NCBI GenBank assembly: GCA_036004405.1
Contig: DASYRM010000079.1
Span: forward strand, 1 to 50,638
From: DASYRM01 sp036004405
GTDB lineage: Bacteria > Acidobacteriota > Vicinamibacteria > Vicinamibacterales > UBA2999
Length of the DNA stretch: 50,638 nucleotides
Reading direction: 5' to 3'
The notes beneath the pieces are model-generated. The model was given only the letters and a program-made list of their open reading frames with translations. It was not told where the DNA came from and made no database searches. Position numbers and translations under genes: made by a program. Numbering within the stretch: the first letter of the stretch is position 1; each line of letters begins with the position of its first letter. Below, piece after piece: positions 16,371 to 24,196 of the stretch.

Positions 16371-17582
16371 TCACATCGCGACCTGGAAGCGGAGCACCGT
16401 GCTCCAGAACGGCGTGGTGCCGATCGGCAGCAGCGCCAGCGGATCCACGATCTGCTCGCGCACGGTGTTGGCCTGCACCTTCACCCAGCGGTTCGGGTGC
16501 CAGTTCACGCCCAGGGTCCAGGCGTCCTTGCCAATCGGCGCCACGTGGTCGGCGCGCGGGTTGAGGAAGGCCTCGCCGCCACCGGCGCTGCCGAAAGACA
16601 GGCGATCGAAGCGCGCGGTGAGATCCAGCGCGCGCAGCGGCGCGTGGCCGTAGCGGTGGCCGTCGTGGGCCGCGAGGTGCCACAAGCCGGCGACGTAGCC
16701 GCCGGTAGACACGAGATTCGAGAGGTCGCTCCCGTCGATCCCCTGTCCCAAGCGGGTGTCCATCGAGCGGATCACCTCGGCGCGCAGCGACGCGCGCGCG
16801 GCGTTCCACGCGACGCTGGCGCCGACGCGTGTGCGCGTGCCGCTGACGAACATGGAACGGAAGAACGTGTCGCCCATCACCAGATGGCCGCTGGGCCCGC
16901 CGCGGCCTTCCGGCACGTCGGTGCGCAGGAGCGCCGCCGAGATTTCGAGCGCGTCGGATCCGCGCGACTTCCCGTCGGCCAGCGGTGCGATGGTGACGCG
17001 GCCCGCAAGCGTCCGCACGGCGTCCGACTTCCACAGCCGGCTGGAGGCGTCCACCTCGAACACGCCGGCTTCATACTTCAGCGCACGGTCGGCAAGGCGG
17101 CCGTGTGCCATGACGCCGATGTCGCGCGACGGCGACAGGTCGCTCACGGCAGAGGCGCGGGCGATGAAATCCAGGTCGGTGCCGCTGGTCAGCTGCTCGA
17201 GACTGAAGGGCACCTTGAAGCGACCCGCACGGACGTGCAGCGCGCGGTTGATCTTCACGTCGGCGAAGACGTCGCGCCACGGCTGCGTGTCGCCCACCTC
17301 GCCCTCCACCTGGAAGGCGACGCGATCGAACAGCATGCCCTCGACGCCGACGCGCTTGCGCGGCAGCGAGAGCCGATCGTCGAAGCTGAGTGATGCGGCG
17401 TCCGGGTCCGCCTCGTTGCGCACCAGGTAGTCGCTCTGCAGCCGGGCATGGATTTCGATGCGCGACCCGTCGCCGAGCAGGAACGTTGGGCGGTTGTCCC
17501 AGGTGGCGCCGGTTTCCTGCGCGAGCGCGGGCGACGCGCCGAGCGCCAGGAGCGCGAGCAGAATCTGCGTGCCTTTCTTCAC
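16371..17582 (-). CDS. Phosphate-selective porin OprO/OprP family protein
   Basis: An outer-membrane beta-barrel of about 403 residues with a signal peptide (KKGTQILLALLALGASPALAQ). It shows alternating amphipathic strands throughout, the RAGRFKVPFSLEQLTSGTDL segment typical of OprO/P-type porins, and the FARA…MAHGRL pattern after it. The C-terminus RFQVAM is hydrophobic but lacks the classic final Phe. GTG 17582 places the signal peptide at the very N-terminus; ATG 17642 and 17663 would add a basic 20-27 residue extension. None has a clear ribosome site. It is the first gene of a two-gene unit with the CotH protein. Phosphate or anion selectivity is inferred from family only. Confidence 0.82.
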   Translation of the reverse strand: MKKGTQILLALLALGASPALAQETGATWDNRPTFLLGDGSRIEIHARLQSDYLVRNEADPDAASLSFDDRLSLPRKRVGVEGMLFDRVAFQVEGEVGDTQPWRDVFADVKINRALHVRAGRFKVPFSLEQLTSGTDLDFIARASAVSDLSPSRDIGVMAHGRLADRALKYEAGVFEVDASSRLWKSDAVRTLAGRVTIAPLADGKSRGSDALEISAALLRTDVPEGRGGPSGHLVMGDTFFRSMFVSGTRTRVGASVAWNAARASLRAEVIRSMDTRLGQGIDGSDLSNLVSTGGYVAGLWHLAAHDGHRYGHAPLRALDLTARFDRLSFGSAGGGEAFLNPRADHVAPIGKDAWTLGVNWHPNRWVKVQANTVREQIVDPLALLPIGTTPFWSTVLRFQVAM

Positions 17583-17643
17583 AAAGGTGGTTATCGGCCC
17601 GAACCCCGCGCGGGTGGTTCGCGGAACCGCGCGCCGCTGCATA

Positions 17644-17759
17644 GCTGTCTTGACCGGCCACACTCTTTCCGGGCGAGGCAGGTGCTTCCCCCGGTCAAGA
17701 CAGCCGCCCGCGCGACGCGCGGGCAGGCAGATGCTGTGCAGCGAGGCGAAGCCTCGCTG
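17644..17759. other. Three stacked inverted repeats upstream of the porin gene
   Basis: Arms 17644-17657 and 17691-17704 form a perfect 14-bp inverted repeat (core CTGTCTTGACCGG) with a 33-nt middle. It is followed by hairpins 17706-17724 (GCCCGCGC/GCGCGGGC) and 17739-17759 (CAGCGAGGC, GAA loop, GCCTCGCTG). The last lies just after the stop of the 17764 gene and may end its transcript. The first could be a leader structure of the porin operon. Confidence 0.6.
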
Positions 17760-17763
17760 TTGC

Positions 17764-18594
17764 TTAGGGGATGTTCGGGATCGACGGCACCGGCACGGAC
17801 GGCGCCGGGGAGCGGGACTCGGTGTGCTTCGCCGCGCCGTGCGCCGGCTGGGGCTGCGTCCACACCATCCAGGCGAAGACGATCATGAGCGCGCCGAGCA
17901 CCATGGCCATGATGCGCAGGCCGCCGTACAGCCGGCGAATCGCCGAGTGCTTGGCGTGGTTTTTCAGTGAGAGGCTGTGCACCTGCACGGCGATCTCCGA
18001 GTTGAGCTGCGTGAGGCGCACGTCCTGCCACGCCTGCCAGTGCTCCGACGCCGACTGCTGGATGACGTCCTCGTAGTAGCGCACGCCGGCGGGCCGGTCG
18101 TCCTCGCCGCCGGTCCAGTCCCACAGGCGGGGGCGGAAACGCCCCGGCCGCAGGGCCTCGATGGCCTGCATGAGGAAGCCGACCGCCATCACGATGTAGG
18201 CGACGAACAGCGCCACCATCCAGTAGCGGTCGCGGGCCGGCAGCATGCTGAGGGCGTCGGCGCGGGTAACCAGCACCAGCGCCACGGCGTTGAGCGCGCC
18301 CATGAGAATCAGTGCAAAACGTGCCTCGCGGTTGCTGATGTCGATGAGCTCGTAGGCCTCGTCGCTGGCGTCGATGAGCGCCCGGTAGCGCTCCCAGCCT
18401 TCGAGGCGCCGCTCGGAGTCGTGGGCGCGTTTGCGCTCCCGGCGGCGAATGCGCTCGGCTTCCTCGGCCTCGAAGGCCGAAATCGGGTCCACGTGGGCCA
18501 GCGGGGCGTGCACGCTCACGGCCGGAATATCGGCCAGTACGGACCCTGGCTGCACGCGAGCGTTGATCTGTGAAAATACAGGGGACGTCCACAT
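17764..18594 (-). CDS. Unknown three-helix membrane protein, PycTM-like
   Basis: A 276-residue protein. The first 75 residues are soluble and charged (Arg/Glu-rich helix at 40-70). Helix 1 is at about 93-110, directly after LIDISNREARF. Helix 2 is at 124-143. A soluble alpha-helical loop follows (YYEDVIQQSASEHWQ…, then LTQLNSEIAVQVHSLSLKNH). Helix 3 is at 224-246, and a Pro-rich tail ends it. The order (helix pair, helical loop with Q..LN.EI..Q...L..K, last helix) resembles the PycTM/DUF5706 domain of Pycsar effectors, but no nucleotide cyclase is nearby. Its ATG shares CATG with the divergent gene; GTG 18555, downstream of a TATTTT box, is an alternative start. Confidence 0.6.
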   Translation of the reverse strand: MWTSPVFSQINARVQPGSVLADIPAVSVHAPLAHVDPISAFEAEEAERIRRRERKRAHDSERRLEGWERYRALIDASDEAYELIDISNREARFALILMGALNAVALVLVTRADALSMLPARDRYWMVALFVAYIVMAVGFLMQAIEALRPGRFRPRLWDWTGGEDDRPAGVRYYEDVIQQSASEHWQAWQDVRLTQLNSEIAVQVHSLSLKNHAKHSAIRRLYGGLRIMAMVLGALMIVFAWMVWTQPQPAHGAAKHTESRSPAPSVPVPSIPNIP

Positions 18595-19873
18595 GGTGCC
18601 CCGGCCGCGCTTTCCCCTCGTGTTCGCCGTCGCGTTGGCGGTGTTCGTGGCAGCCGTCGCCGCGCAGCGGCGCGATGCCTTCGTGCTGTCGCGCGACCAT
18701 CCGACGATTCGCTACTCGACCGGCGATCTCGACAACCCGATCGTCCGCCTCAACCAACGGCTGGCGAAAGGAGAGGTACGGCTATCCTACGACGCGGGGC
18801 ACGGCTACCTTCGGTCGCTCCTCGACGCTCTCGCTATTCCGGTGTCGTCGCAGACGCTGGTCTTCTCGAAGACCAGTTTCCAGGCCGACCTGGTGACGAT
18901 GCACAACCCGCGCGCCCTCTACTTCGGCGACACGGTCTTCGTGGGGTGGGTGCGCGGTGCCGACGTGCTCGAGATCGCCACCGCCGATCGACAGCAGGGC
19001 TCGGTGTTCTACACGCTGCGGCAGAAGGCGCCAGGCGAATCGGACGCGCCCGTGGTGCTCGAACGCAAGACCGACTGTCTCGCGTGTCACCTTTCCTGGG
19101 AGACCCGCGGCGTGCCAGGGTTGATGACCACCAGCATGTATCCGCTGCCGGACGACCCCAACGCCTACGCCAACGGATTCACCACCGTGCAGGGCAGCCC
19201 GCTCGAGCAGCGATGGGGTGGCTGGTGGGTGACCGGCGACACCGGCGGCGCCCAGCACCTGGGCAACATCCCGGTGATGCCGGCGGAGAAGAACTTCGGG
19301 CGGCCGCGCAACCCGAAGGCGCCGCTGCCGACGGTGGACGGCTTCTTCGATCTGAAGGGGTACCCCGCGGCAACGAGCGACGTGGTGGCGCTGCTGGTCC
19401 TCGCGCACGAGACCACCATCACCAACCTGATCGCGCGCCTCGGCTGGGAGGCGCGCGTGGCCGGGGCCGAACCGTCGGTGGATGCGGCGGCGCGCGTGAA
19501 AGAAGCGGCTGCGGAGCTCGCCGACTCGATGCTGATGCTGGACGAGGCGCCGCTGGCCGGCCAGGTGCACGGATCGTCCGGCTTTGGCGAGTGGTTCGCG
19601 GCGCAGGGGCCGCGGGACGCGAAGGGCCGGTCGCTGCGCGAGCTCGACCTGCATTCGCGCCTGTTCCGGTATCCGTGCAGCTTCCTGATCTACGCCCCGG
19701 CCTTCGACGCGCTGCCGCCCGCGGCCCGGCAGGCGGTCTACGGCCGTCTCTGGGATGTGTTGTCGGGGCGCGACACGCGTAAGATCACTCAACAGCTGTC
19801 GGCGGCCGATCGCCAGGCGATTCTGCAGATCCTGCGTGACACCAAACCGGACCTCGCCGAGAGCTTCAAGTAG
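18593..19873 (+). CDS. Exported single-haem cytochrome-like protein of unknown role
   Basis: A 426-residue protein with a signal peptide (PLVFAVALAVFVAAVAAQ). It has one c-type haem motif, CLACH, in the middle (KTDCLACHLSWETRGVPG), conserved-looking blocks such as TSMYPLPDDPNAYANGF and LRELDLHSRLFRYPCSFLIY, and a helical C-terminus. It does not look like a classic small cytochrome c; the haem site is embedded in a large domain. It is probably a periplasmic redox or sensing protein. GGGGA lies 7 nt before the ATG. The ATG shares two bases with the start of the divergent membrane-protein gene. It overlaps or abuts the M28 peptidase gene and is likely cotranscribed with it. Confidence 0.8.
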   Translation: MVPRPRFPLVFAVALAVFVAAVAAQRRDAFVLSRDHPTIRYSTGDLDNPIVRLNQRLAKGEVRLSYDAGHGYLRSLLDALAIPVSSQTLVFSKTSFQADLVTMHNPRALYFGDTVFVGWVRGADVLEIATADRQQGSVFYTLRQKAPGESDAPVVLERKTDCLACHLSWETRGVPGLMTTSMYPLPDDPNAYANGFTTVQGSPLEQRWGGWWVTGDTGGAQHLGNIPVMPAEKNFGRPRNPKAPLPTVDGFFDLKGYPAATSDVVALLVLAHETTITNLIARLGWEARVAGAEPSVDAAARVKEAAAELADSMLMLDEAPLAGQVHGSSGFGEWFAAQGPRDAKGRSLRELDLHSRLFRYPCSFLIYAPAFDALPPAARQAVYGRLWDVLSGRDTRKITQQLSAADRQAILQILRDTKPDLAESFK

Positions 19874-21257
19874 GCGCCTGACCGCGTGGCGCGCGCTGGC
19901 CGTGGTGCTGGCGGCCGTCGCCGGCGCAGGTACGCTGTCCCGTGCGCAGACCTTCGGGTCGTGGCTCGACCCGTATCGCGTCACCGCACAAAAGCTGATG
20001 GCCGCCGCCCAGGAGAACGACTTCGCCTGGCAGCGGCTGGCCGAACTCACCGACACCTACGGCGCCCGGCCCGCGTGGTCCGAGAACCTGGGGCGCGCCG
20101 TCGCGTGGGCGGTGGAGGCGATGAAGGCCGACGGCCTGGACAACGTGCGCACCGAGCGCGTGATGGTGCCGCGCTGGGTCCGGGGAGTGGAGAGCGCCGA
20201 GATCGTGGACCCACCGCGGCATCCGATTGCGATGCTGGGCCTCGGCGGTACCGTGGCCACGCCTCCCGGCGGAATCGAGGCCGAGGTCGTGGTGGTCACG
20301 AGCTTCGAGGATCTGCGCGCCAAGCGGACGCAGGTACCGGGCCGCATCGTGCTCTTCGACGTCACCTACACGACCTACGCGGAGACGATGTCGTACCGCA
20401 CCGGGGGAGCGCGGCTGGCGGCCGACTACGGTGCCGCGGCGGTGATGGTGCGGTCGGTGGGGCCGATCGGCCTCCGCACGCCGCATACCGGCAGCGTGAA
20501 CTACACGCCGGGGCAGCCGCAGATTCCTGCAGCCGCCGTGGCCGCCGAAGACGCCAACCGGATCGTGCGGCTGACGAATGCAGGGCGGCACGTGCGCGTG
20601 CGGCTCGTCACCAGCGGACGGATGGAAGGGGAGACCGCGTCGGCGAACGTGATCGGCGAGATCGTCGGCCGGGAGCGCCCCGACGAAGTGGTGCTCGTCG
20701 GCGGCCATCTCGACTCCTGGGATGTGGGCACCGGTGCGTCGGACGATGGCGCCGGCTGCATCGTCACGTGGGAAGCGCTGCGGCTCATGAAAAAGCTCGG
20801 CGTCAGGCCGCGCCGGACCGTGCGGCTGGTGCTGTGGACCAACGAAGAGCACGGGATGAACGGCGCCGCCGCGTACGGCGCCAAGTACGGCCACGCGGCG
20901 GGCAACCACGTGCTCGCGATCGAGTCGGATTCGGGCGTGTTCGCGCCGGCGTCGCTCGGGTTCTCGGGCAGCGTTGCCGGCCGCATGGTGATGGCCCAGA
21001 TGTCAACGCTCCTGGCCCCGCTCGGCCTGCAGGACATCGGCGCCGGCGGCGGCGGGCCCGACATCGACCCGATTGCGCAGGCGGGCAACGTGCCGGCGCT
21101 TGCCTATCTTGGGGACGCCTCGCGGCTGTTCCTGATCCACCATACCGCCGCCGACACCGTCGAGCGCATCGCGCCCGAGGAGCTGTCGAAGGCCGCCGCG
21201 GCGATCGCGGCGATCGCCTACGTGACCGCGGACATGCCGGACCGCATCCCGAGATAG
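19836..21257 (+). CDS. M28 metallopeptidase, carboxypeptidase Q-like
   Basis: A secreted di-zinc exopeptidase of about 473 residues. A PA-like insert (TYAETMSYRTGGARLAADYG) precedes the M28 core. Metal ligands are visible in order: His/Asp in LVGGHLDSWDVGTGASDDGAG, Glu pair in WTNEEHGMNG, Asp in AIESDSG, and the last His in LFLIHHTAADT. GGHLDSWDVG.GA.DDGAG is the signature of the PGCP/carboxypeptidase Q branch. The N-terminal signal peptide RRLTAWRALAVVLAAVAGAG is clear, but no ATG precedes it. GTG 19836 is the best start and overlaps the upstream gene by 38 bp; CTG 19878 is another option. The end is followed by a palindromic repeat. Confidence 0.85.
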   Translation: MTPNRTSPRASSRRLTAWRALAVVLAAVAGAGTLSRAQTFGSWLDPYRVTAQKLMAAAQENDFAWQRLAELTDTYGARPAWSENLGRAVAWAVEAMKADGLDNVRTERVMVPRWVRGVESAEIVDPPRHPIAMLGLGGTVATPPGGIEAEVVVVTSFEDLRAKRTQVPGRIVLFDVTYTTYAETMSYRTGGARLAADYGAAAVMVRSVGPIGLRTPHTGSVNYTPGQPQIPAAAVAAEDANRIVRLTNAGRHVRVRLVTSGRMEGETASANVIGEIVGRERPDEVVLVGGHLDSWDVGTGASDDGAGCIVTWEALRLMKKLGVRPRRTVRLVLWTNEEHGMNGAAAYGAKYGHAAGNHVLAIESDSGVFAPASLGFSGSVAGRMVMAQMSTLLAPLGLQDIGAGGGGPDIDPIAQAGNVPALAYLGDASRLFLIHHTAADTVERIAPEELSKAAAAIAAIAYVTADMPDRIPR

Positions 21258-21267
21258 AGCTGGCGCT

Positions 21268-21297
21268 CGTAGGGGCACATCTTTAGATGTGCCCGAC
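21268..21297. repeat. REP-like palindrome, variable stem
   Basis: Foot CGTAG at 21268-21272, then a 10-bp stem GGGCACATCT/AGATGTGCCC (21273-21294) and GACC. It lies between two convergent genes. Related elements with different but still paired stems occur at 23907, 35796 and 45431. Confidence 0.7.
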
Positions 21298-21301
21298 CAC
21301 G

Positions 21302-22357
21302 CTAGAGCAGTTCCGTGAGGGTCACGTCGAGCAGGCGGGCGCTGCGGGGCGCCTGCTGCCACTGAACGAGAATCGGGCTCTGGTAGACGCCCTCGACGAT
21401 GCCGGCGTCGCCGTCGTCGCTCGACACGAGCAGGTTCACGGAGCGGCGCATGCCGAAGAAGCGGGCCGCGGGCACCGCAAGCGTCCGCGCCAGCACGCGC
21501 TCGATGATCGACCCGCGCAAGCCGAACGTATCGAGACCACGATTGAGCACTCGCACGAAGTCGTACTTCGCGTAGCCGAGCGTCTTGGCGGGAACGGCGC
21601 GCGGGTCGGCCATCGCGTGCCGGTACTTTTCGGCCACGAAGCGGAGCGGGTTGGCCAGCACTTCGGCCAGGTCGTACTTCATGAGCAGCGTCTCGTACTC
21701 GTTGACGGTCAGCGCCGAGTGGCGCTCCGAGCTGTCGAGGGAGACGCGCAGCTTGCCCTTGGCCACGCCGGCCCGCTTCACGAAGTCCGCCAGCTGCCCG
21801 TAGACGCCCAGGCGGGGATCTTTGAGGTTGATCGAGTCGATCGGGTGCGCGGAGACCGGCACTTCGATGCGGGCCGAGCCCACCACGCGCTCCTGCGTGA
21901 AGCCGACGAAGCGGGCGCGGCGGCGGCGGGGCTGCCCGCCGTTGATGCCGTCCAGATCCACGAAGAACACCGGTTCATCCGGCCGGTTCGCGTGGGTGAC
22001 GCACGTGCGCAGGCCGCTGGCCATGAACGCCAGATGCGAGTCTGCATTCCGCGGCTCCACCGCGCGCTGCGCCGAGTCCAGGTCCGCGCGCCGTTCGAGG
22101 CGGTCGTGTTCGTAGCCCGCCCCCTCGGGGAAGAGCGTCCGGAACGCCTCGAGGTAGTTGGGGATGCCCTGTTCGCTCAGCCTCGCCGCCAGGCCGGGCT
22201 CCAGAAAGCCGGCGGTGGTGTGGCAGGACCAGTAGAGCGTGCGGGGATAGGTGGAAAGCGCCGCGTGCTCGTCGGCGAAATGACGGCGCAGATCGACGAG
22301 GTCGAACCTCGCCCGGGGGGCGAGCTCGACCGTCAGGTCGAGGGTGTTATCGGACAT
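21302..22357 (-). CDS. YjbQ/UPF0047-like protein with extra C-terminal domain
   Basis: A 351-residue cytoplasmic protein. The first half matches the YjbQ (UPF0047) family: CHTTAGFLEP, YEHDRLERRADL, the N-x-DSHLAFMASG block and a late Gln in FTQERVVG following the RRRRARFV segment. YjbQ proteins are normally about 140 residues and have weak thiamine-phosphate-synthase-like activity reported in some species; their role is unsettled. Here the domain is longer and fused to about 170 residues with no recognised family (SLDSSERHSALTVNEYE onward). It is convergent with the M28 gene and divergent from the RibD-like gene. Confidence 0.65.
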   Translation of the reverse strand: MSDNTLDLTVELAPRARFDLVDLRRHFADEHAALSTYPRTLYWSCHTTAGFLEPGLAARLSEQGIPNYLEAFRTLFPEGAGYEHDRLERRADLDSAQRAVEPRNADSHLAFMASGLRTCVTHANRPDEPVFFVDLDGINGGQPRRRRARFVGFTQERVVGSARIEVPVSAHPIDSINLKDPRLGVYGQLADFVKRAGVAKGKLRVSLDSSERHSALTVNEYETLLMKYDLAEVLANPLRFVAEKYRHAMADPRAVPAKTLGYAKYDFVRVLNRGLDTFGLRGSIIERVLARTLAVPAARFFGMRRSVNLLVSSDDGDAGIVEGVYQSPILVQWQQAPRSARLLDVTLTELL

Positions 22358-22398
22358 TCCGCTCCGTCGCGGCCCTGCGGCCCAAGCTGGTCAAATGT

Positions 22399-22409
22399 AA
22401 CACAGTGTT
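22399..22409. promoter_or_regulatory. Small inverted repeat in divergent start region
   Basis: AACAC-A-GTGTT lies between the start codons of the YjbQ-like and RibD-like genes and overlaps GTG 22405. The local AT-rich run (tcaaatgtaac) could hold -10 boxes for either strand. It may be an operator; the regulator is not known. Confidence 0.3.
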
Positions 22410-23373
22410 CACGATCCTGACCGCCGCTGCACCAGGGCTCCGGGGTGGCTGTTCGTCGAGCGATGAGGTGGCGTTTCAACCAGAGATGACCACCATGCCG
22501 GTTTTTCAGGACTACTGCCGCGACAAGGAGGAGGCTGCACTGGCGGCACCGCTCGCGGCCCTCACGACCATCGCCGAAGAATCGGGGGGCGCGGGCCTGC
22601 TGTCGTTCGGCAACGCCTGGACGCGGCGGCTGTTCGACGGCGACTTCCATCGCTCCGCCGGTCCCGCGTCGCCGGAGCTGCCGTCGGTGAGCCTGATCGT
22701 CACCGAGGCGCAGCCGGCCGACACCTTCGGCGCGACGGTGGGGCATCTACTGCACGAAGGGTTGACGCGCGTGGACGCCGACGCGGTGCTCGGCGGCATC
22801 GGGGCGCCCGAGAGCCGCAATCAGATCTGTTCCGTCTGGCATCCCGAACTGGTGAGGCTGCGCGCGGACCGCGGGCTGCCGCGCCACCCGGTGCAGGTGC
22901 TCGTCACCAATTCGTGTGACGTGCCGTTCGATCGCTGCCTGCTCTTCCACGAGCCGTCGCTGCAGGTGATTGTCGTCACCCGCAGCAGCCGCGTGGCCAC
23001 GGCGCGCGCGCGGCTGCGCGAGTGCCCGTGGGTAGAGGTGATTGGGGCGGGCGAGCCGCTCGACCTGCGCGCCGCGCTGACGCAGCTGCGCGACCGCGGC
23101 GTGGCCGTGGTGTCGGCGGTCGGCGGCCGGCGTATCGCGACCTCGCTCCTCGACGCGGCCCTCGTGACCGATCTCTATGTCACCGTCCGCGAACCGGGGT
23201 CGGCGGCCTCGGCCCTGTCGTTCTACAACGGTCCGCCGCTGGTGCGCCGGCGCCTGCTGTCCAAAGCCGGCCGAGGCCCGGAAGGCGCCGTCCGCTTCGA
23301 GCACCTCGTGCCGCCGTCCGTCTATGCGCCTGGGCTTCGCCTCGGACTGGGCCCGTCCGGAGTTTGGCGTTGA
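22405..23373 (+). CDS. RibD C-terminal / DHFR-fold reductase-like protein
   Basis: A protein of about 322 residues whose C-terminal two thirds look like the RibD_C/dihydrofolate-reductase fold. Visible blocks are HPVQVLVTNSCDVPFD (first strand region), VIVVTRSS, the LRDRGVAVVSAVGGRRIATSLLDAALVTDLYVTV block (nucleotide-binding GG and D-L-Y), and PPLVRRRLLSK. RibD-type enzymes reduce a pyrimidine intermediate with NADPH in riboflavin synthesis, but no other rib gene is near, so the substrate is unknown. The N-terminal 100 residues match nothing recognised. Start uncertain: GTG 22405, ATG 22486 or ATG 22495. Confidence 0.68.
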   Translation: MFTILTAAAPGLRGGCSSSDEVAFQPEMTTMPVFQDYCRDKEEAALAAPLAALTTIAEESGGAGLLSFGNAWTRRLFDGDFHRSAGPASPELPSVSLIVTEAQPADTFGATVGHLLHEGLTRVDADAVLGGIGAPESRNQICSVWHPELVRLRADRGLPRHPVQVLVTNSCDVPFDRCLLFHEPSLQVIVVTRSSRVATARARLRECPWVEVIGAGEPLDLRAALTQLRDRGVAVVSAVGGRRIATSLLDAALVTDLYVTVREPGSAASALSFYNGPPLVRRRLLSKAGRGPEGAVRFEHLVPPSVYAPGLRLGLGPSGVWR

Positions 23374-23425
23374 GCCGCACTCGACATACCATCCCCTGAG
23401 GACGACATCATCCAAAGGGAGGCGC

Positions 23426-23902
23426 ATGAAAGGGAACGCGAAGGTCATTGCCGAACTGAACGTGGCACTTCGTGAGGAGCTCACGGCCATCAACCAGTAC
23501 TTCCTGCACGCGGAGATGTGCCACAAGTGGGGCTACCACGCGCTCGGCAACTACATCAAGAAACAGTCGATCGACGAGATGAAGCACGCCGAGAAGCTGA
23601 TCGAGCGCATCCTGTTCCTCGACTCCACGCCCAAGATGGATTACCTCGAGCTCAACGTCGGCGGTGACGTGAAGGCGCAGCTCACGGCGGACTACAAGCT
23701 CGAAGTCGCGGCGGTGGCGATGTACAACAAGGCCGTCGCGGTGGCGCGCGAGAACAACGACGACGCGTCGCGCGAGCTGTTCGCCCTGCTCCTCAAGGAC
23801 GAAGAGGAGCACGTCGAGTGGCTGGAAGCGCAGCTCCACCAGATCAAGGAGCTGGGCTACGAGACGTACCTGTCGAACCTGACGGAGGGGAAGGAAGGTT
23901 AG
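23426..23902 (+). CDS. bfr: Bacterioferritin
   Basis: A 158-residue four-helix ferritin. Di-iron ligands are seen at Glu18 (LREELTAINQ), Glu51 and His54 (DEMKHAE), Glu93, Glu126 and His129 (DEEEHVEW), and the haem-binding Met52 is present, so this is a true haem bacterioferritin. It stores iron and detoxifies peroxide as a 24-mer shell in the cytoplasm. The start at 23426 is supported by AAGGGAGG 5 nt upstream. No bacterioferritin-associated ferredoxin gene is nearby. The gene is followed within 5 nt by a palindromic repeat that probably ends the transcript. Confidence 0.96.
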   Translation: MKGNAKVIAELNVALREELTAINQYFLHAEMCHKWGYHALGNYIKKQSIDEMKHAEKLIERILFLDSTPKMDYLELNVGGDVKAQLTADYKLEVAAVAMYNKAVAVARENNDDASRELFALLLKDEEEHVEWLEAQLHQIKELGYETYLSNLTEGKEG

Positions 23903-23906
23903 CGAC

Positions 23907-23931
23907 GGGCCGTCTGAAGGCGGCCCCTACG
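23907..23931. repeat. REP-like palindrome plus partial second copy
   Basis: GGGCCGTCT/AGGCGGCCC stem (one G-T pair) at 23907-23926, followed by CTACG, the reverse complement of the CGTAG foot. A truncated second copy (gcggcccctacg) continues to about 23946. It lies between the converging bfr and 23942 genes. Confidence 0.7.
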
Positions 23932-23941
23932 AACGCGGCCC

Positions 23942-24196
23942 CTACGACTTCTTCCGATGTTCGGCGTTGCGGAAGGCGAGGCTGCGGGCAGGCAGCTGCC
24001 ACGCCGTCCGCAGCGCCTTGGCCAGCTCGGGGTCGTCCGCCGATACCCTCTCGGCCAGCGCGGACAGCTTCTGCTCGATGCGGGCCACGCGCCCTTCGTA
24101 CTTTTCCAGATCCTGACGCTGCTGCAGGTCGCGCCGCAGCAGGCCCACCTTCTCCACCAGGTCCACGACCAGCGTGGCCAGCTCCTTGTCGATCAC
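23942..24196 (-). CDS. Small coiled-coil protein of unknown function
   Basis: An 84-residue soluble protein, mostly helical, with heptad-like spacing in LATLVVDLVEKVGLLRRDLQ and RVARIEQKLSALAERV. It is Leu/Arg/Glu-rich and has no signal peptide. GTG 24196 overlaps the preceding stop as GTGA, so it is translated after the 24193-24633 gene. No family was recognised. As the last gene of a carboxylase operon it may be an assembly or accessory factor, but that is only from position. Confidence 0.6.
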   Translation of the reverse strand: MIDKELATLVVDLVEKVGLLRRDLQQRQDLEKYEGRVARIEQKLSALAERVSADDPELAKALRTAWQLPARSLAFRNAEHRKKS

